Source of the DNA: Bradyrhizobium sp. dw_411 | GTDB taxonomy: Bacteria > Pseudomonadota > Alphaproteobacteria > Rhizobiales > Xanthobacteraceae | Length of the DNA stretch: 64,000 nucleotides | NCBI RefSeq assembly: GCF_018449695.1 | Contig: NZ_JAAVUY010000016.1 | Coordinates: forward strand, 62,001-126,000 | Reading direction: 5' to 3' | Shown here: one piece after another, positions 26,843-35,475 of the stretch | Numbering within the stretch: the first letter of the stretch is position 1 | Layout of the letters: each line of letters opens with the position of its first letter | Notes under the pieces: model-generated | The model's input: the letters and a program-made list of their open reading frames with translations, nothing else | What the model was told of the DNA's origin: nothing | Database searches by the model: none | Program-made: the position numbers and the translations under genes

Positions 26843-27628
26843 ATGTCCAGATTAATCGCACTGATTTACGGACTCGTTTCCTACACTTTGTTTGTCGTCA
26901 CCTTTCTGTACGCGGTCGGTTTCGTCGGCGGTTTCGTCGTGCCGAAGACGATCAACAGCGGCGATATTGCACCGCTGTCGCAAGCCATTTTGAACAATCT
27001 CCGCCTGCTGTCCCTGTTCGCAGTTCAGCACAGCGTCATGGCGCGGAAGTCATTCAAGGCGTGGTGGACTAGGTACGTTCCGGCTTCGGTCGAGCGCAGC
27101 ACCTATGTGTTGTTCGCCAGCCTGACGCTCGACCTGCTGTTCTGGCAATGGCAGGCCATACCGGCCGTGATCTGGCGGATCGACCAGCCGCTGATCGCCA
27201 TCGCCATCAGCAGCCTGTCGCTCGGCGGCTGGCTGATGGTCCTCACCAGCACGTTCCTGATCAGCCACTTCGAACTGTTCGGCGTGCATCAGGTCGTCAA
27301 CAATCTGAACGGCAAGGAATTGCCCGCGCCACGCTTTCGCACGCCGTTTCTGTATAACTTTGTGCGCCATCCGATCTATCTCGGTTTCCTCATCGCATTC
27401 TGGGCGACGCCGAACATGACCGCGGGCCATCTGCTGTTTGCCGGTGTCACCACGATCTACGTGCTGATCGGAATCATGCTCGAGGAGCGTGATCTGACCG
27501 TCCTGTTCGGCGACGACTACCGCCACTACCGCGACCGGGTATCGATGCTGCTGCCGTGGCGCCGCGGATTTCCGCAAGCCCCCAAAGCGTTTCCGCGTCC
27601 GGGTCCGAGTTCCGAAGCCGCGGAATAG
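26843..27628 (+). CDS. mddA: Membrane methyltransferase, MddA/NnrU-like
   Basis: A 261-residue polytopic protein (about five or six helices). The C-terminal half has the isoprenylcysteine-methyltransferase-type motif YNFVRHPIYLGFLIAFWATP and the acidic EERDLTVLFGDDYRHYRDRV. This combination matches the NnrU-like methanethiol S-methyltransferase MddA, described from Bradyrhizobium, which makes dimethyl sulfide from methanethiol and SAM. GAGGAG precedes ATG 26843; the in-frame extension to 26660 overlaps the previous gene and is non-coding in style. The symbol is by family resemblance only; other small-thiol or membrane substrates are possible. Confidence 0.68.
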   Translation: MSRLIALIYGLVSYTLFVVTFLYAVGFVGGFVVPKTINSGDIAPLSQAILNNLRLLSLFAVQHSVMARKSFKAWWTRYVPASVERSTYVLFASLTLDLLFWQWQAIPAVIWRIDQPLIAIAISSLSLGGWLMVLTSTFLISHFELFGVHQVVNNLNGKELPAPRFRTPFLYNFVRHPIYLGFLIAFWATPNMTAGHLLFAGVTTIYVLIGIMLEERDLTVLFGDDYRHYRDRVSMLLPWRRGFPQAPKAFPRPGPSSEAAE

Positions 27629-27678
27629 ACCGCAACTGTCCACCGTACCTGTCAACCCACATCGAAAAGGAGAATGCC

Positions 27679-28509
27679 ATGACCATCCAAACCCCGCTCC
27701 ATCCGGCGACCGACTTCACCGCGATCAAAGGCCGGCAGCAACGCGCCTGGTCGTCCGGCGACTACGCCGTCGTCGGCGTGACCTTGCAGATCGTCGGCGA
27801 GATGCTGTGCGAGGCGGTCGATCTGCGCAGTAACCAGCGCGTGCTCGACGTCGCCGCCGGCAACGGCAATGCGACGCTGGCTGCCGCGCGCCGGTTTGCC
27901 GAAGTAGTCTCGACAGACTATGTCGGCTCGCTGCTCGAACGCGGCCGCGAACGCGCCCAGGCGGAGCGGCTATCGGCGATCTTCCGTGAGGCTGACGCCG
28001 AAGCGCTGCCTTTCGAGGATGCAAGCTTCGATGTGGTGCTATCGACATTCGGCGTGATGTTCACACCGAACCAGCAGCAGGCGGCGAACGAGATGCTGCG
28101 GGTGTGCCGTCCCGGCGGGAAAATCGGCCTCGCCAACTGGACCCCGGAAAGCTTCATCGGGCAATTGTTCAAGACTATCGGCAAACACCTGCCGCCGCCG
28201 GCAGGCGTCTCATCGCCGGCGCTGTGGGGCACGCGGGCGCATCTCGATCGTTTGTTCGGTGCCGGCGGCCGCATCGGAACGCAGAGCCGGAATTTCGTGT
28301 TCCGCTACGAATCGCCGGAGCACTGGATCGAGATTTTCCGGAACTATTACGGCCCCGTGGTGAAGGCGTTCGAAGCCCTCGATGACACAGCGGGCGCCGC
28401 ACTCGCGACGGATATCGACGCACTGCTCGGCAAGTTCAATCTTGCCACCGACGGTACGCTGGTGATTCCAAGCGAATATCTCGAAGTCGTTATCGTCAGG
28501 AATAACTGA
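27679..28509 (+). CDS. Class I SAM-dependent methyltransferase
   Basis: A 276-residue cytosolic methyltransferase. VLDVAAGNGNATLAAARR is the SAM-binding glycine-rich motif, then ALPFEDASFDVVLSTFGVMF (motifs II/III) and EMLRVCRPGGKIGLANW. It resembles UbiE/ArsM-type methyltransferases; the substrate is unknown. AAAAGGAG lies 6 bases before ATG 27679. It follows the MddA-like gene by 50 bases and is probably in the same operon. Confidence 0.88.
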   Translation: MTIQTPLHPATDFTAIKGRQQRAWSSGDYAVVGVTLQIVGEMLCEAVDLRSNQRVLDVAAGNGNATLAAARRFAEVVSTDYVGSLLERGRERAQAERLSAIFREADAEALPFEDASFDVVLSTFGVMFTPNQQQAANEMLRVCRPGGKIGLANWTPESFIGQLFKTIGKHLPPPAGVSSPALWGTRAHLDRLFGAGGRIGTQSRNFVFRYESPEHWIEIFRNYYGPVVKAFEALDDTAGAALATDIDALLGKFNLATDGTLVIPSEYLEVVIVRNN

Positions 28510-28533
28510 TCACGTCACTGCGACCCCATCAAA

Positions 28534-28577
28534 GCCGCCGTCGGACCGATATCGCCGGTCCGGCGGCAAAGCTTTTT
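28534..28577 (+). terminator. Probable intrinsic terminator of the methyltransferase operon
   Basis: A two-part stem: outer GCCGCC/GGCGGC with inner GGACC/GGTCC, 25 bases past the methyltransferase stop, followed by AAAGCTTTTT. It separates this operon from the Hsp20-Lon unit. A second hairpin (ACGGCG/CGCCGT near 28678-28698) followed by CTTTTG lies closer to hsp20. Confidence 0.5.
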
Positions 28578-28773
28578 CGACCGCAAGCCTTTGCGAAACC
28601 AAGAGTGCAATCAGCAACGCCGCCGGCACATCGCATTGCAATAGCTCACCGAATACCGGTACGCTGACGATCCGGAACGGCGGCGCTTTGACGCCGTCGC
28701 GCTTTTGTTTTGAACCGATGTTTATTAGATATGGAATCAGGATACTTCCAACTCTGACGGCTGGAGAACTCAC

Positions 28774-29181
28774 ATGGCAACCAAAGACCCCATGGATTGG
28801 ATGCTGTCCGATGCCATCGGAGCCTTGGCTCGCGCCGAGCGAATGCATCAGCAATTCCTGCGATTACGTCCACTGGCTGGTACCCGCGAACCAAGCTGGG
28901 AGCCGCCGATCGACGTGCTGGAGACCGATCGCGAGGTGCTGATCCTGATCGCGCTTCCGGGCGTCGATCCCGATGATGTCGAAGCCGTGATCGACGAGGG
29001 AGTGCTGATCGTCAGCGGCCGGCGCGCACTCCCGCCCGAACTCCGCAATGCCCGGATACTCCGGATGGAGTTGCCGCAGGGACGTTTCGAGCGCCGCATT
29101 ACACTGCCGCTGGGTCGTTACACCGTAAGCCGCTTCGCCACCAATGGCTGCATCGGCCTGCGCCTCGCCAAATCGATTTAG
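28774..29181 (+). CDS. Small heat-shock protein (Hsp20/alpha-crystallin)
   Basis: A 135-residue Hsp20 chaperone. The alpha-crystallin core runs from about residue 45 to 130: PPIDVLETDREVLILIALPG, then VIDEGVLIVSGRR, and ELPQGRFERRITLPLGRY. The C-terminal IxI-type anchor is weak (LRLAKSI). It holds unfolding proteins in a refoldable or degradable state. The Lon gene starts 12 bases after its stop, so they are an operon pairing a holdase with a protease. An AT-rich stretch (28705-28745, ttttgttttgaac ... tattagatatgg) may hold the promoter; no clear sigma-32 consensus is seen. Confidence 0.88.
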   Translation: MATKDPMDWMLSDAIGALARAERMHQQFLRLRPLAGTREPSWEPPIDVLETDREVLILIALPGVDPDDVEAVIDEGVLIVSGRRALPPELRNARILRMELPQGRFERRITLPLGRYTVSRFATNGCIGLRLAKSI

Positions 29182-29192
29182 GGAGAAACCTC

Positions 29193-31598
29193 ATGTCATC
29201 GGCCGACCAGGCAAGCGTCTCCGACGAGCCGTCTGCGGCAGCAGCCCGTCCATCGGTTTCTATTCCGACAGATGCGCTCATCATGATTCCGGTCCGGAAT
29301 ACGGTCCTGTTTCCGGGAATGATCGCGCCGATCACGCTGGGGCGGCCGGAAGCAATCGCCGCCACACAACAGGCGATGCGCGAGCAGCGCCAGATCGGCA
29401 TTCTCCTGCAGCGCGATGCCGAGCTCAACGAGCCGGGACCTGACGATCTGTATCGCATCGGCACCGTTGCAAATATCATCCGCTACCTGACCGGGCCTGA
29501 TGACACCCACCATGTCGTCTGCCAGGGCGTTCAACGCATCCGGGTACTCGATTTTCTCCCAGGCACGCCGTTTCCAGCGGCACGCGTTCTCAACATTCCG
29601 GAGCCCACAACCAGGTCGCCGGAAATCGAGGCCCGTTTTCTGAATTTGCAGCGCCAGGCCATAGAAGCAACGGAGCTGCTGCCGCAGGCGCCGCAGGAAC
29701 TGATCGCAATACTGCGGAGCACAACCTCGCCATCGGTGCTCGCCGATCTTGCGACGTCGTATATGGATATAAAACCACGGGACAAGCAGGAAATTCTGGA
29801 GACCGTCGACCTTGCGCTTCGCATGGACAAGGTGTCACGGCATCTGGCCGAGCGCATCGAGATTCTGCGGCTGAGCAACGAGATCGGCCAGCAAACCAAG
29901 GCGACTTTCGACGGGCGGCAGCGCGAAGCGATCCTGCGCGAGCAAATGGCGACCATCCAGCGACAATTGGGTGAAGGCGATGGCAAGGCTCAAGAGGTTG
30001 CGGAATTGAATGCAGCCATCGCCAAGGCGGAGATGCCGGCTGACGTCGAAAGCCAGGCGCGACGAGAAGTTCGCCGGTACGAGCGTATGCCGGACGGCGC
30101 AGCCGAAGCAGGCATGGTTCGAAGTTATCTGGATTGGCTGACCGAACTGCCGTGGGGACTGCCGGAGGAGAAGTCGATCGATATCGCCGAAGCTCGGCGC
30201 ATCCTCGACGAGGACCATTACGGTCTGGAGAAGATCAAGAGCCGGATCATCGAATACCTGGCGGTCCGCAAGCTGGCGCCTGAAGGCAAGGCGCCGATCC
30301 TCTGCTTTGCCGGTCCGCCAGGGGTTGGCAAAACCTCGCTGGGGCAGTCCATCGCGCGTGCGATGGGGCGGCCATTCGTGCGGGTGAGTCTTGGCGGCGT
30401 GCATGATGAAGCGGAAATCCGCGGCCACCGCCGCACTTATATAGGTGCGCTCCCAGGCAACATCATTCAGGCCATCAAGAAGGCCGGCGCGCGCAATTGC
30501 GTCATGATGTTGGACGAGCTCGACAAGCTCGGGCGTGGCGTGCAGGGCGATCCGTCGGCGGCGATGCTGGAAGTGCTCGATCCCGAGCAAAACGGAACCT
30601 TTCGCGACAATTATCTCGGCGTTCCCTTCGACCTCTCGCGCGTAGTGTTCATCGCTACCGCCAATATGCTCGATACCGTTCCGGGGCCGCTGTTGGACCG
30701 AATGGAAGTCATTAGCCTGGCCGGCTACACAGCGGATGAAAAGCTCCAGATCGCTCAGCGTTATCTGGTGCGCCGCCAGCTTGAGGCCAATGGGCTGAAA
30801 GCCGACCAGGTTGAAATCGATCCCGCGGCGCTGGAGCTCATGATCAAAGGATACACGCGAGAGGCGGGCGTCCGGAATCTGGAGCGCGAGATCGGCAGGG
30901 CGTTTCGTCACGTCGCCGTCCAGATCGCTGACGGCAGCAAGGATCGCGTGGCGCTTACCGCCCAGGAAATCACGACCATCCTCGGCCCGCCTCGTTTCGA
31001 AAATGAAGTCGCGATGCGCACCAGCATTCCCGGTGTGGCGACGGGTCTTGCCTGGACGCCGGTCGGCGGCGATATTCTCTTTATCGAAGCGTCGCGCACG
31101 CCCGGCAGAGGATCGTTGATCCTGACCGGACAACTCGGCGAGGTAATGCGCGAAAGCGTTCAGGCGGCGCTGACTCTGGTAAAAAGCCGGGCAGCCCAAC
31201 TCGGCATCGACCCAGCGACCTTCGAAAAGAGCGACATTCATGTTCACGTCCCGGCCGGCGCTACGCCCAAGGATGGCCCCAGCGCCGGTGTGGCGATGTT
31301 CACGGCGCTCACCTCGCTGCTGACGGATCGCACGGTGCGAAGCGACACCGCAATGACTGGCGAGATTTCGTTACGAGGTTTGGTGCTTCCGGTAGGCGGT
31401 ATCAAAGAGAAAGTCGTTGCCGCCGCCGCGGCGGGCCTGACAAGAGTCATGCTCCCCGCACGCAATCGCCGTGACTACGACGACATTCCCGCAAGCGCCC
31501 GCGATAAACTCGAGTTTATCTGGCTGGAACGGGTTGACGAAGCCATAGCCGCTGCGATCGGAGGCGAAACCGGATCGCGGGTCGGCGAAAAGTCATGA
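29193..31598 (+). CDS. lon: ATP-dependent protease Lon (accessory copy)
   Basis: An 801-residue Lon. The N-terminal substrate domain (PVRNTVLFPGMIAPITLGR) is at 33-230. The AAA+ module has Walker A GPPGVGKT (374-381) and Walker B MMLDELDK. The protease domain has the Ser-Lys dyad Ser697 (DGPSAG) and Lys738 (GGIKEK). It degrades misfolded and regulatory proteins in the cytosol. Its linkage to hsp20, rather than to clpX/hupB, suggests that this is a second, stress-linked Lon; the housekeeping copy would be elsewhere. AGGGAG lies 9 bases upstream of the ATG. Confidence 0.93.
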   Translation: MSSADQASVSDEPSAAAARPSVSIPTDALIMIPVRNTVLFPGMIAPITLGRPEAIAATQQAMREQRQIGILLQRDAELNEPGPDDLYRIGTVANIIRYLTGPDDTHHVVCQGVQRIRVLDFLPGTPFPAARVLNIPEPTTRSPEIEARFLNLQRQAIEATELLPQAPQELIAILRSTTSPSVLADLATSYMDIKPRDKQEILETVDLALRMDKVSRHLAERIEILRLSNEIGQQTKATFDGRQREAILREQMATIQRQLGEGDGKAQEVAELNAAIAKAEMPADVESQARREVRRYERMPDGAAEAGMVRSYLDWLTELPWGLPEEKSIDIAEARRILDEDHYGLEKIKSRIIEYLAVRKLAPEGKAPILCFAGPPGVGKTSLGQSIARAMGRPFVRVSLGGVHDEAEIRGHRRTYIGALPGNIIQAIKKAGARNCVMMLDELDKLGRGVQGDPSAAMLEVLDPEQNGTFRDNYLGVPFDLSRVVFIATANMLDTVPGPLLDRMEVISLAGYTADEKLQIAQRYLVRRQLEANGLKADQVEIDPAALELMIKGYTREAGVRNLEREIGRAFRHVAVQIADGSKDRVALTAQEITTILGPPRFENEVAMRTSIPGVATGLAWTPVGGDILFIEASRTPGRGSLILTGQLGEVMRESVQAALTLVKSRAAQLGIDPATFEKSDIHVHVPAGATPKDGPSAGVAMFTALTSLLTDRTVRSDTAMTGEISLRGLVLPVGGIKEKVVAAAAAGLTRVMLPARNRRDYDDIPASARDKLEFIWLERVDEAIAAAIGGETGSRVGEKS

Positions 31599-31742
31599 CT
31601 GGCTGATGAGCGGACCAGAGCAGCGCCACCGCTTGCTTCCGCAAATGATCGACAAGAGGCATGCGGAAGATAATTCCGTCTGCTATCGTTCCTCCACTCC
31701 GGAATGCCATTTGTGAAATACCGGATAAACGAGGAAACAACG

Positions 31743-32180
31743 ATGAATCCAAAAAAGACGATCCGAGGCGCGATCGCACTACTGGTAGCGGGCTTCTGCT
31801 TATTCTCAGCAGAGCGTCTACTGGCTCAGTCGAAGGATGCGGGCAGCCGGGTTTATGAACTCAGAACATACACGACGCTGCCGGGGCGGCTACCGGCGCT
31901 CAACAAACGATTTGCCGATCACACCATACGGCTATTCGCAAGACACGGCATCAAGAGCGAGATTTACTGGATTCCCACCGACGACGCGCGAAAAGACAAC
32001 ACGCTGATTTATGTTCTGTCGCACGATAGTCAGGAAGCGGCCGACAAGAACTGGAAGGAATTCCAGGCGGATCCGGAGTGGGTCCAGGCTCGCGAAGCCA
32101 GCGAGTCCGATGGAAAAATCCTGGTGAAACCCCCGGAGCGCATCTTCATGAAGATGACGGATTATTCTCCGGGCAGGTAG
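31743..32180 (+). CDS. Exported NIPSNAP-family protein
   Basis: A 145-residue protein with a signal peptide (TIRGAIALLVAGFCLFSAER, cut near residue 28) and a NIPSNAP dimeric alpha-beta-barrel domain: VYELRTYTTLPGRLPALNKR and, later, YVLSHDSQEAADKNWKEF with ADPEW. The function of bacterial NIPSNAP proteins is unclear. ATG 31743 has GAGGAAACAACG upstream and starts exactly at the signal peptide. An intrinsic terminator follows at 32257. Confidence 0.85.
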   Translation: MNPKKTIRGAIALLVAGFCLFSAERLLAQSKDAGSRVYELRTYTTLPGRLPALNKRFADHTIRLFARHGIKSEIYWIPTDDARKDNTLIYVLSHDSQEAADKNWKEFQADPEWVQAREASESDGKILVKPPERIFMKMTDYSPGR

Positions 32181-32256
32181 AGCAACGGGCGGGCCGGGGG
32201 CTCGCTTGGTGGCCTGAGGATGCATGGTTCGACCCACTATATCGGATTGAATGGAG

Positions 32257-32281
32257 AGCCGCCTTCGGGCGGCTTTTCTTT
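32257..32281 (+). terminator. Intrinsic terminator of the NIPSNAP gene
   Basis: AGCCGCC-TTCG-GGCGGCT, a perfect 7-bp stem with a UUCG tetraloop, runs into TTTTCTTT. It is very similar to the terminator at 2312. Confidence 0.85.
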
Positions 32282-32377
32282 GGATTGAACCGGCCGGGCG
32301 ACAAGCCCACAAACGGGGGACGCGACCCGACTTCCGCAAATGACGCGAAGCAAACACCAGAGGTATCCCTGCACATA

Positions 32378-32758
32378 TTAATTCTTGTTGCGTTGAACGC
32401 GCGCAGGTCGCGGGGTTGCGAGGACCTCCGAGAGTTCGCGCAAGAGCTTGGACGAAAGTTCGTCGTCAAACAGAAAGTTCATGGTCGATAGAGGATGAAG
32501 ACGAAACGCCACGAGGGCATCCCCACTCTCGTCGATGGCTACCTGAAAAGATGGGCGGCCCTGCAATAAAGGGCGCTCTGGGTCCTGGAGCAACTCACCT
32601 TCAAGCGGTGGGAGACGTGATAGTTCTTGCAAGCCCATAACGACTAACGCTGTCGTCAAGCGGCGGTCGAGCCGGAATTGTGCTTGCGCACCTTGCTCGT
32701 CCTCTATTTTAAACTCAACTCCCTCGCCAGAAGCGTTAACCTCTATCTCTGCTGGCAT
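32378..32758 (-). CDS. Hypothetical protein of 126 residues
   Basis: A 126-residue acidic cytosolic protein that I do not recognise. It starts MPAEIEVNASGEGVEFKIED, has no signal peptide or membrane helix, and ends with a basic tail. The start ATG 32758 has AAAGGGAG 7 bases upstream. It overlaps by 16 bases the end of the chrA remnant, on the same strand but in a different frame, as if the chrA fragment's truncation placed it directly upstream. Coding quality (regular GC3, good alternation of helix and charge) supports a real gene. Confidence 0.6.
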   Translation of the reverse strand: MPAEIEVNASGEGVEFKIEDEQGAQAQFRLDRRLTTALVVMGLQELSRLPPLEGELLQDPERPLLQGRPSFQVAIDESGDALVAFRLHPLSTMNFLFDDELSSKLLRELSEVLATPRPARVQRNKN

Positions 32759-33042
32759 TGTCGGCTCCCTTTTAGAGAAGCGACCGCACCGGCCATGCCG
32801 CGCAACAGCCATCCGACGCCCGTGGAGAAGGCGAGAAGATTGGTTCCGGGCGTGAGGCGGCCCAGCGCAAAACAGAGCATGAAGCGGTCTTCCGGTATCT
32901 ATCGCCGCTTTCCGACCAACTCGTGATGCAGAACCGCCGTCGTGGCACTGCCGCCGCCGAGCGTGAAATTGCCATAGCGTGCGAATACCCAAGCCAAGGG
33001 CGCGAGACGCGGATGCGTGGTGTGGTCGTCGGAGGTCGTCAT
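32743..33042 (-). pseudogene. chrA: chrA chromate-transporter remnant with in-frame amber
   Basis: Read on the minus strand from ATG 33042, 100 codons in one frame give LAPLAWVFARYGNFTLGGGS and TAVLHHELVGKRR, then a TAG at 32901-32899, then IPEDRFMLCFALGRLTPGTN and LLAFSTGVGWLLRGMAGAV. This is the N-terminal part of a ChrA (CHR-family) chromate transporter, where the stop replaces the Trp usually found in RRRW. The rest of the transporter (about 300 residues) is absent: the frame ends at 32743, where an unrelated gene starts. It is therefore a truncated pseudogene with a Trp-to-amber mutation. Family identification is from motif memory. Confidence 0.75.
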
Positions 33043-33508
33043 GGGGCACGGTCCGGCGCATTTCGCCGTTTGTTGGGATGATGCCCAAACCCATGCAGCC
33101 TGTGGCGCAGGGTCCCGTCGTGCCGGTTTGCTTCACGACGTGCTTACGGCACGCCGTGGGGTGGCACTACTCTAACCAGAATTGTCACCGAGTCTAGGCC
33201 GCCTTCGCAAATCGGGATCGTTGTCGTCCCCCCAAATCAAACGAAGATTGCGCGCATCCCGGAGGCAAGTTTGGCACAAACTGGACATCCCTTCCGCGCG
33301 GAACCGGGCTAGGATCGAGACGGAGCAACGCCAAAACAAAAATCGTCTCCGCCGTGGACAGACAGACCTATGCCAGTTGCTAAGTCGGTCAAGTGTTGGA
33401 TGCGCGTTTCAATCTCGATCATCGAGAAACTGTGCGCCGCCTATCGTGCAGGCCTGCAAGCCATCCGGATGTTCGCCGGTCAGATGTCGCAAGGCCTCGT
33501 CTTTTCCC
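33043..33508. other. Gene-free stretch between relics
   Basis: No credible gene. Frames on both strands are Arg/Ser-rich and lack ribosome-binding sites. The stretch lies between the chrA relic and a DUF1214 relic, consistent with a decaying accessory region. Confidence 0.4.
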
Positions 33509-33628
33509 AACAGAATGAAGCTGCCCGCGCCGGAGGACCATTTCTCCCTCTACATCCGCGCCTACTGGGGCAAGCAGGGCATCCTCGACGGTTCATGGAA
33601 GCCGCCGCTAATCAAGAAGGTCGCGTAA
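33509..33628 (+). pseudogene. C-terminal relic of a DUF1254/DUF1214 protein
   Basis: The last 39 codons before the stop at 33628 read [17 protein letters not shown] then [15 protein letters not shown]. This is the usual end of DUF1214 proteins (NWLPAPxGPFxLxLRxYxPKxxxLDGxWxPPxV). Upstream in this frame the family sequence is gone. It is the 3' scrap of a deleted or recombined gene. Confidence 0.6.
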
Positions 33629-33683
33629 AAGTCCAGGCTTCGTCGTTCATACGCCATCTGCACACTGCAAAAAGGAACAGGAA

Positions 33684-34124
33684 ATGCCGCGTTTCACTAG
33701 CATCAAGAAAATATCTTTAGCCGTTGTCGTATCGGCCGCAATGCTGATGTCGATATCGGAATCTTACGCGGGCACCGGCACCGTTCGTCTGCGAGTTTTC
33801 AAAGCCGGATTTATCATCGGCGGAGGCGGCGGAAAAGGAGTTCTGAATTACCAAGGCCACATCGCTTACTTCAGAGTAGGCGGCATCGGTGTTGGCACCA
33901 TCGGCGTCGCGGAAACCAGATATGCAGGTGTCGCTTATAATTTGCGAAGTCCCGCGGATATCTATGGAACCTACAGTGCCGCTGGCGCCGGAATCGCCGT
34001 CGTCGGCGGTGCCAAGGTTGCACGATTGCAGAACGCAAACGGGGTTGTTCTGGAATTGCGAGGCGTACAAGCGGGCTTCGAGGCTTCGCTTGGATTGGGT
34101 GGAATGACTGTTACCCCACTCTAG
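33684..34124 (+). CDS. Secreted glycine-rich hypothetical protein
   Basis: A 146-residue protein with a signal peptide (ISLAVVVSAAMLMSISESYA, cut after residue 29) and a Gly/Ala-rich beta-type mature part (FIIGGGGGKGVLNYQGH ... VGGIGVGTIG ... AGAGIAVVGGAKVA). Proteins with this pattern recur as small periplasmic proteins of unknown function in rhizobia. AAAAGGAACAGGAA precedes the ATG. It stands alone. Confidence 0.7.
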   Translation: MPRFTSIKKISLAVVVSAAMLMSISESYAGTGTVRLRVFKAGFIIGGGGGKGVLNYQGHIAYFRVGGIGVGTIGVAETRYAGVAYNLRSPADIYGTYSAAGAGIAVVGGAKVARLQNANGVVLELRGVQAGFEASLGLGGMTVTPL

Positions 34125-34210
34125 CTGCGCTGAAGAACCGCTTTGTGATTTCCTCGACGCCGGATGGCGCCGGTTTGAAGCCGCCGGACGCATACAAAGC
34201 GGTTCAGCCC

Positions 34211-34307
34211 GTAGGATGGGTGGAGCGCAGCGATACCCATCGTATCTTCGTGACATTGGCGTCGCGCGCCAAGGTGATGGGTTTCGCAAGTGCTCTACCC
34301 ATCCTAC
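34211..34307. repeat. Dispersed palindrome GTAGGATGGGT...ACCCATCCTAC, copy 1
   Basis: The element starts gtaggatgggtggagcgcag and ends gtgctctacccatcctac, giving an inverted repeat with internal gatacccatc/gatgggtttc pairing. A second copy lies at 42229-42307 in this window. This is one of the common intergenic palindromes of Bradyrhizobium-type genomes. Confidence 0.85.
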
Positions 34308-34328
34308 GATCTGATCAGACCCGGCGGT

Positions 34329-35459
34329 TCAGCACTGGTGTCCTGCGAGGACGCTCGACAGGAAGCCGGTATGAGCCGGATCGCACCCAACCGGTTTGGC
34401 GAACATGGTGCCAAACCATTTATTCGCCAGCGAACCGTCATTGTCGACCCACGGGATCGGCGGCAGTTGCGGCAGGTAGGATGCATACGGCATCACCATC
34501 GCAAGCCTCACTCTGCCCGGAAACTGGGCGAGGAATGCCTTGTTCATTCCACCGTCAAATCCGCTGTAAATTGATGTGGTGGGCGCGTTGTCTTTCACCA
34601 ATTGCGCGTATTCCATCGCGTCGCTGCGCTGTTTCTCCTGCGCCATCGGCGCGATTTTCGGGTTCACGACGAAGGCGGGGCATTTACCGGTGGGATTGAA
34701 CACGAGGGGACCAGGTGAGTTGGCGGGAGCCTGCGCATCGAAGACGTAGCTGCGATTGCACACATTTACTTTCGGCTCGAGATGCGTCGTCTCGAAGTGA
34801 TCGTTGCCGATCTTGAGCATTTCCCAGAACGCCAGGTTCGGACTGTTGCGATGCCGCGCCAGGTTCGCCGGCGTCAAGCGGAACGGATAGGCCTGGACCT
34901 GGAACGACGGCGCGCCGCCGACGAATACGTCGCGCGCCAGCGCATAGATCTCGCTGATCTGTTCGTCGGTCATGGCGTAGCAACCGCTCGACCAGCAGTC
35001 GCCATGAATCATCAGAAAACTGCCGGCGCGGTTGTTCGCCTTGTCGAAGCTGTTGGGAAAGCCGGTATTGATCGCAAGATAGTAGCTGGAGTTGGGATTC
35101 ATCTGCGCCGGCGTAATGGAATAGAATCCCTCCGGCGTCTGCCGGTCGCCTTCGTAAAGCTTCGGGCCAAGATCGCCGGACCACCGGCAGACCGGATAGG
35201 TCTTGAGGATCTCGAAGTGCCCTGACGTGTCCTGTTTCCAGACTTCAAGCTCCGCCTCTTCCTTGAAGATGCGCAAGATGATGGGTGAATGTTTCGGCAT
35301 CTTCTTTTCTTGAAGCAGCGAAAGCAGCTCGGGCGGCAGCTCCTTTGTGGCCTTGCCCGGCAACAGATTGCTGTTGTCGTCAAGGCATGCGGCCGGCATC
35401 ACCCCCGCGGCAAGAACCGCCGTCAGCACGAGCGCGCGGAGCAACGCGGCGCAGATCAT
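34329..35459 (-). CDS. L,D-transpeptidase (YkuD/YafK type), exported
   Basis: A 376-residue periplasmic protein with a signal peptide (ALLRALVLTAVLAAGVMPAA). The YkuD catalytic motif HGDCWSSGC places His152 and the nucleophile Cys160; GDRQTPEGFYSI is the conserved strand before it. It would form 3-3 peptidoglycan cross-links or attach proteins to the wall, acting on tetrapeptide stems. The C-terminal 150 residues after the catalytic domain are unassigned, as in YafK-like members. ATG 35459 has GGAGGT 6 bases upstream. It follows the gamma-glutamyltransferase gene by 16 bases, so the two are probably one operon of peptide/wall enzymes. Confidence 0.9.
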   Translation of the reverse strand: MICAALLRALVLTAVLAAGVMPAACLDDNSNLLPGKATKELPPELLSLLQEKKMPKHSPIILRIFKEEAELEVWKQDTSGHFEILKTYPVCRWSGDLGPKLYEGDRQTPEGFYSITPAQMNPNSSYYLAINTGFPNSFDKANNRAGSFLMIHGDCWSSGCYAMTDEQISEIYALARDVFVGGAPSFQVQAYPFRLTPANLARHRNSPNLAFWEMLKIGNDHFETTHLEPKVNVCNRSYVFDAQAPANSPGPLVFNPTGKCPAFVVNPKIAPMAQEKQRSDAMEYAQLVKDNAPTTSIYSGFDGGMNKAFLAQFPGRVRLAMVMPYASYLPQLPPIPWVDNDGSLANKWFGTMFAKPVGCDPAHTGFLSSVLAGHQC

Positions 35460-35475
35460 GACACTACCTCCGGCG

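Noticed and set aside
28705-28745. Sigma-32 promoter for hsp20-lon
   Set aside because: TTGAAC and an AT-rich block are present, but spacing and the -10 element do not match a heat-shock consensus well enough.
29835-31247. 470-codon minus-strand frame
   Set aside because: Antisense to lon; high-GC third positions create long open shadows.
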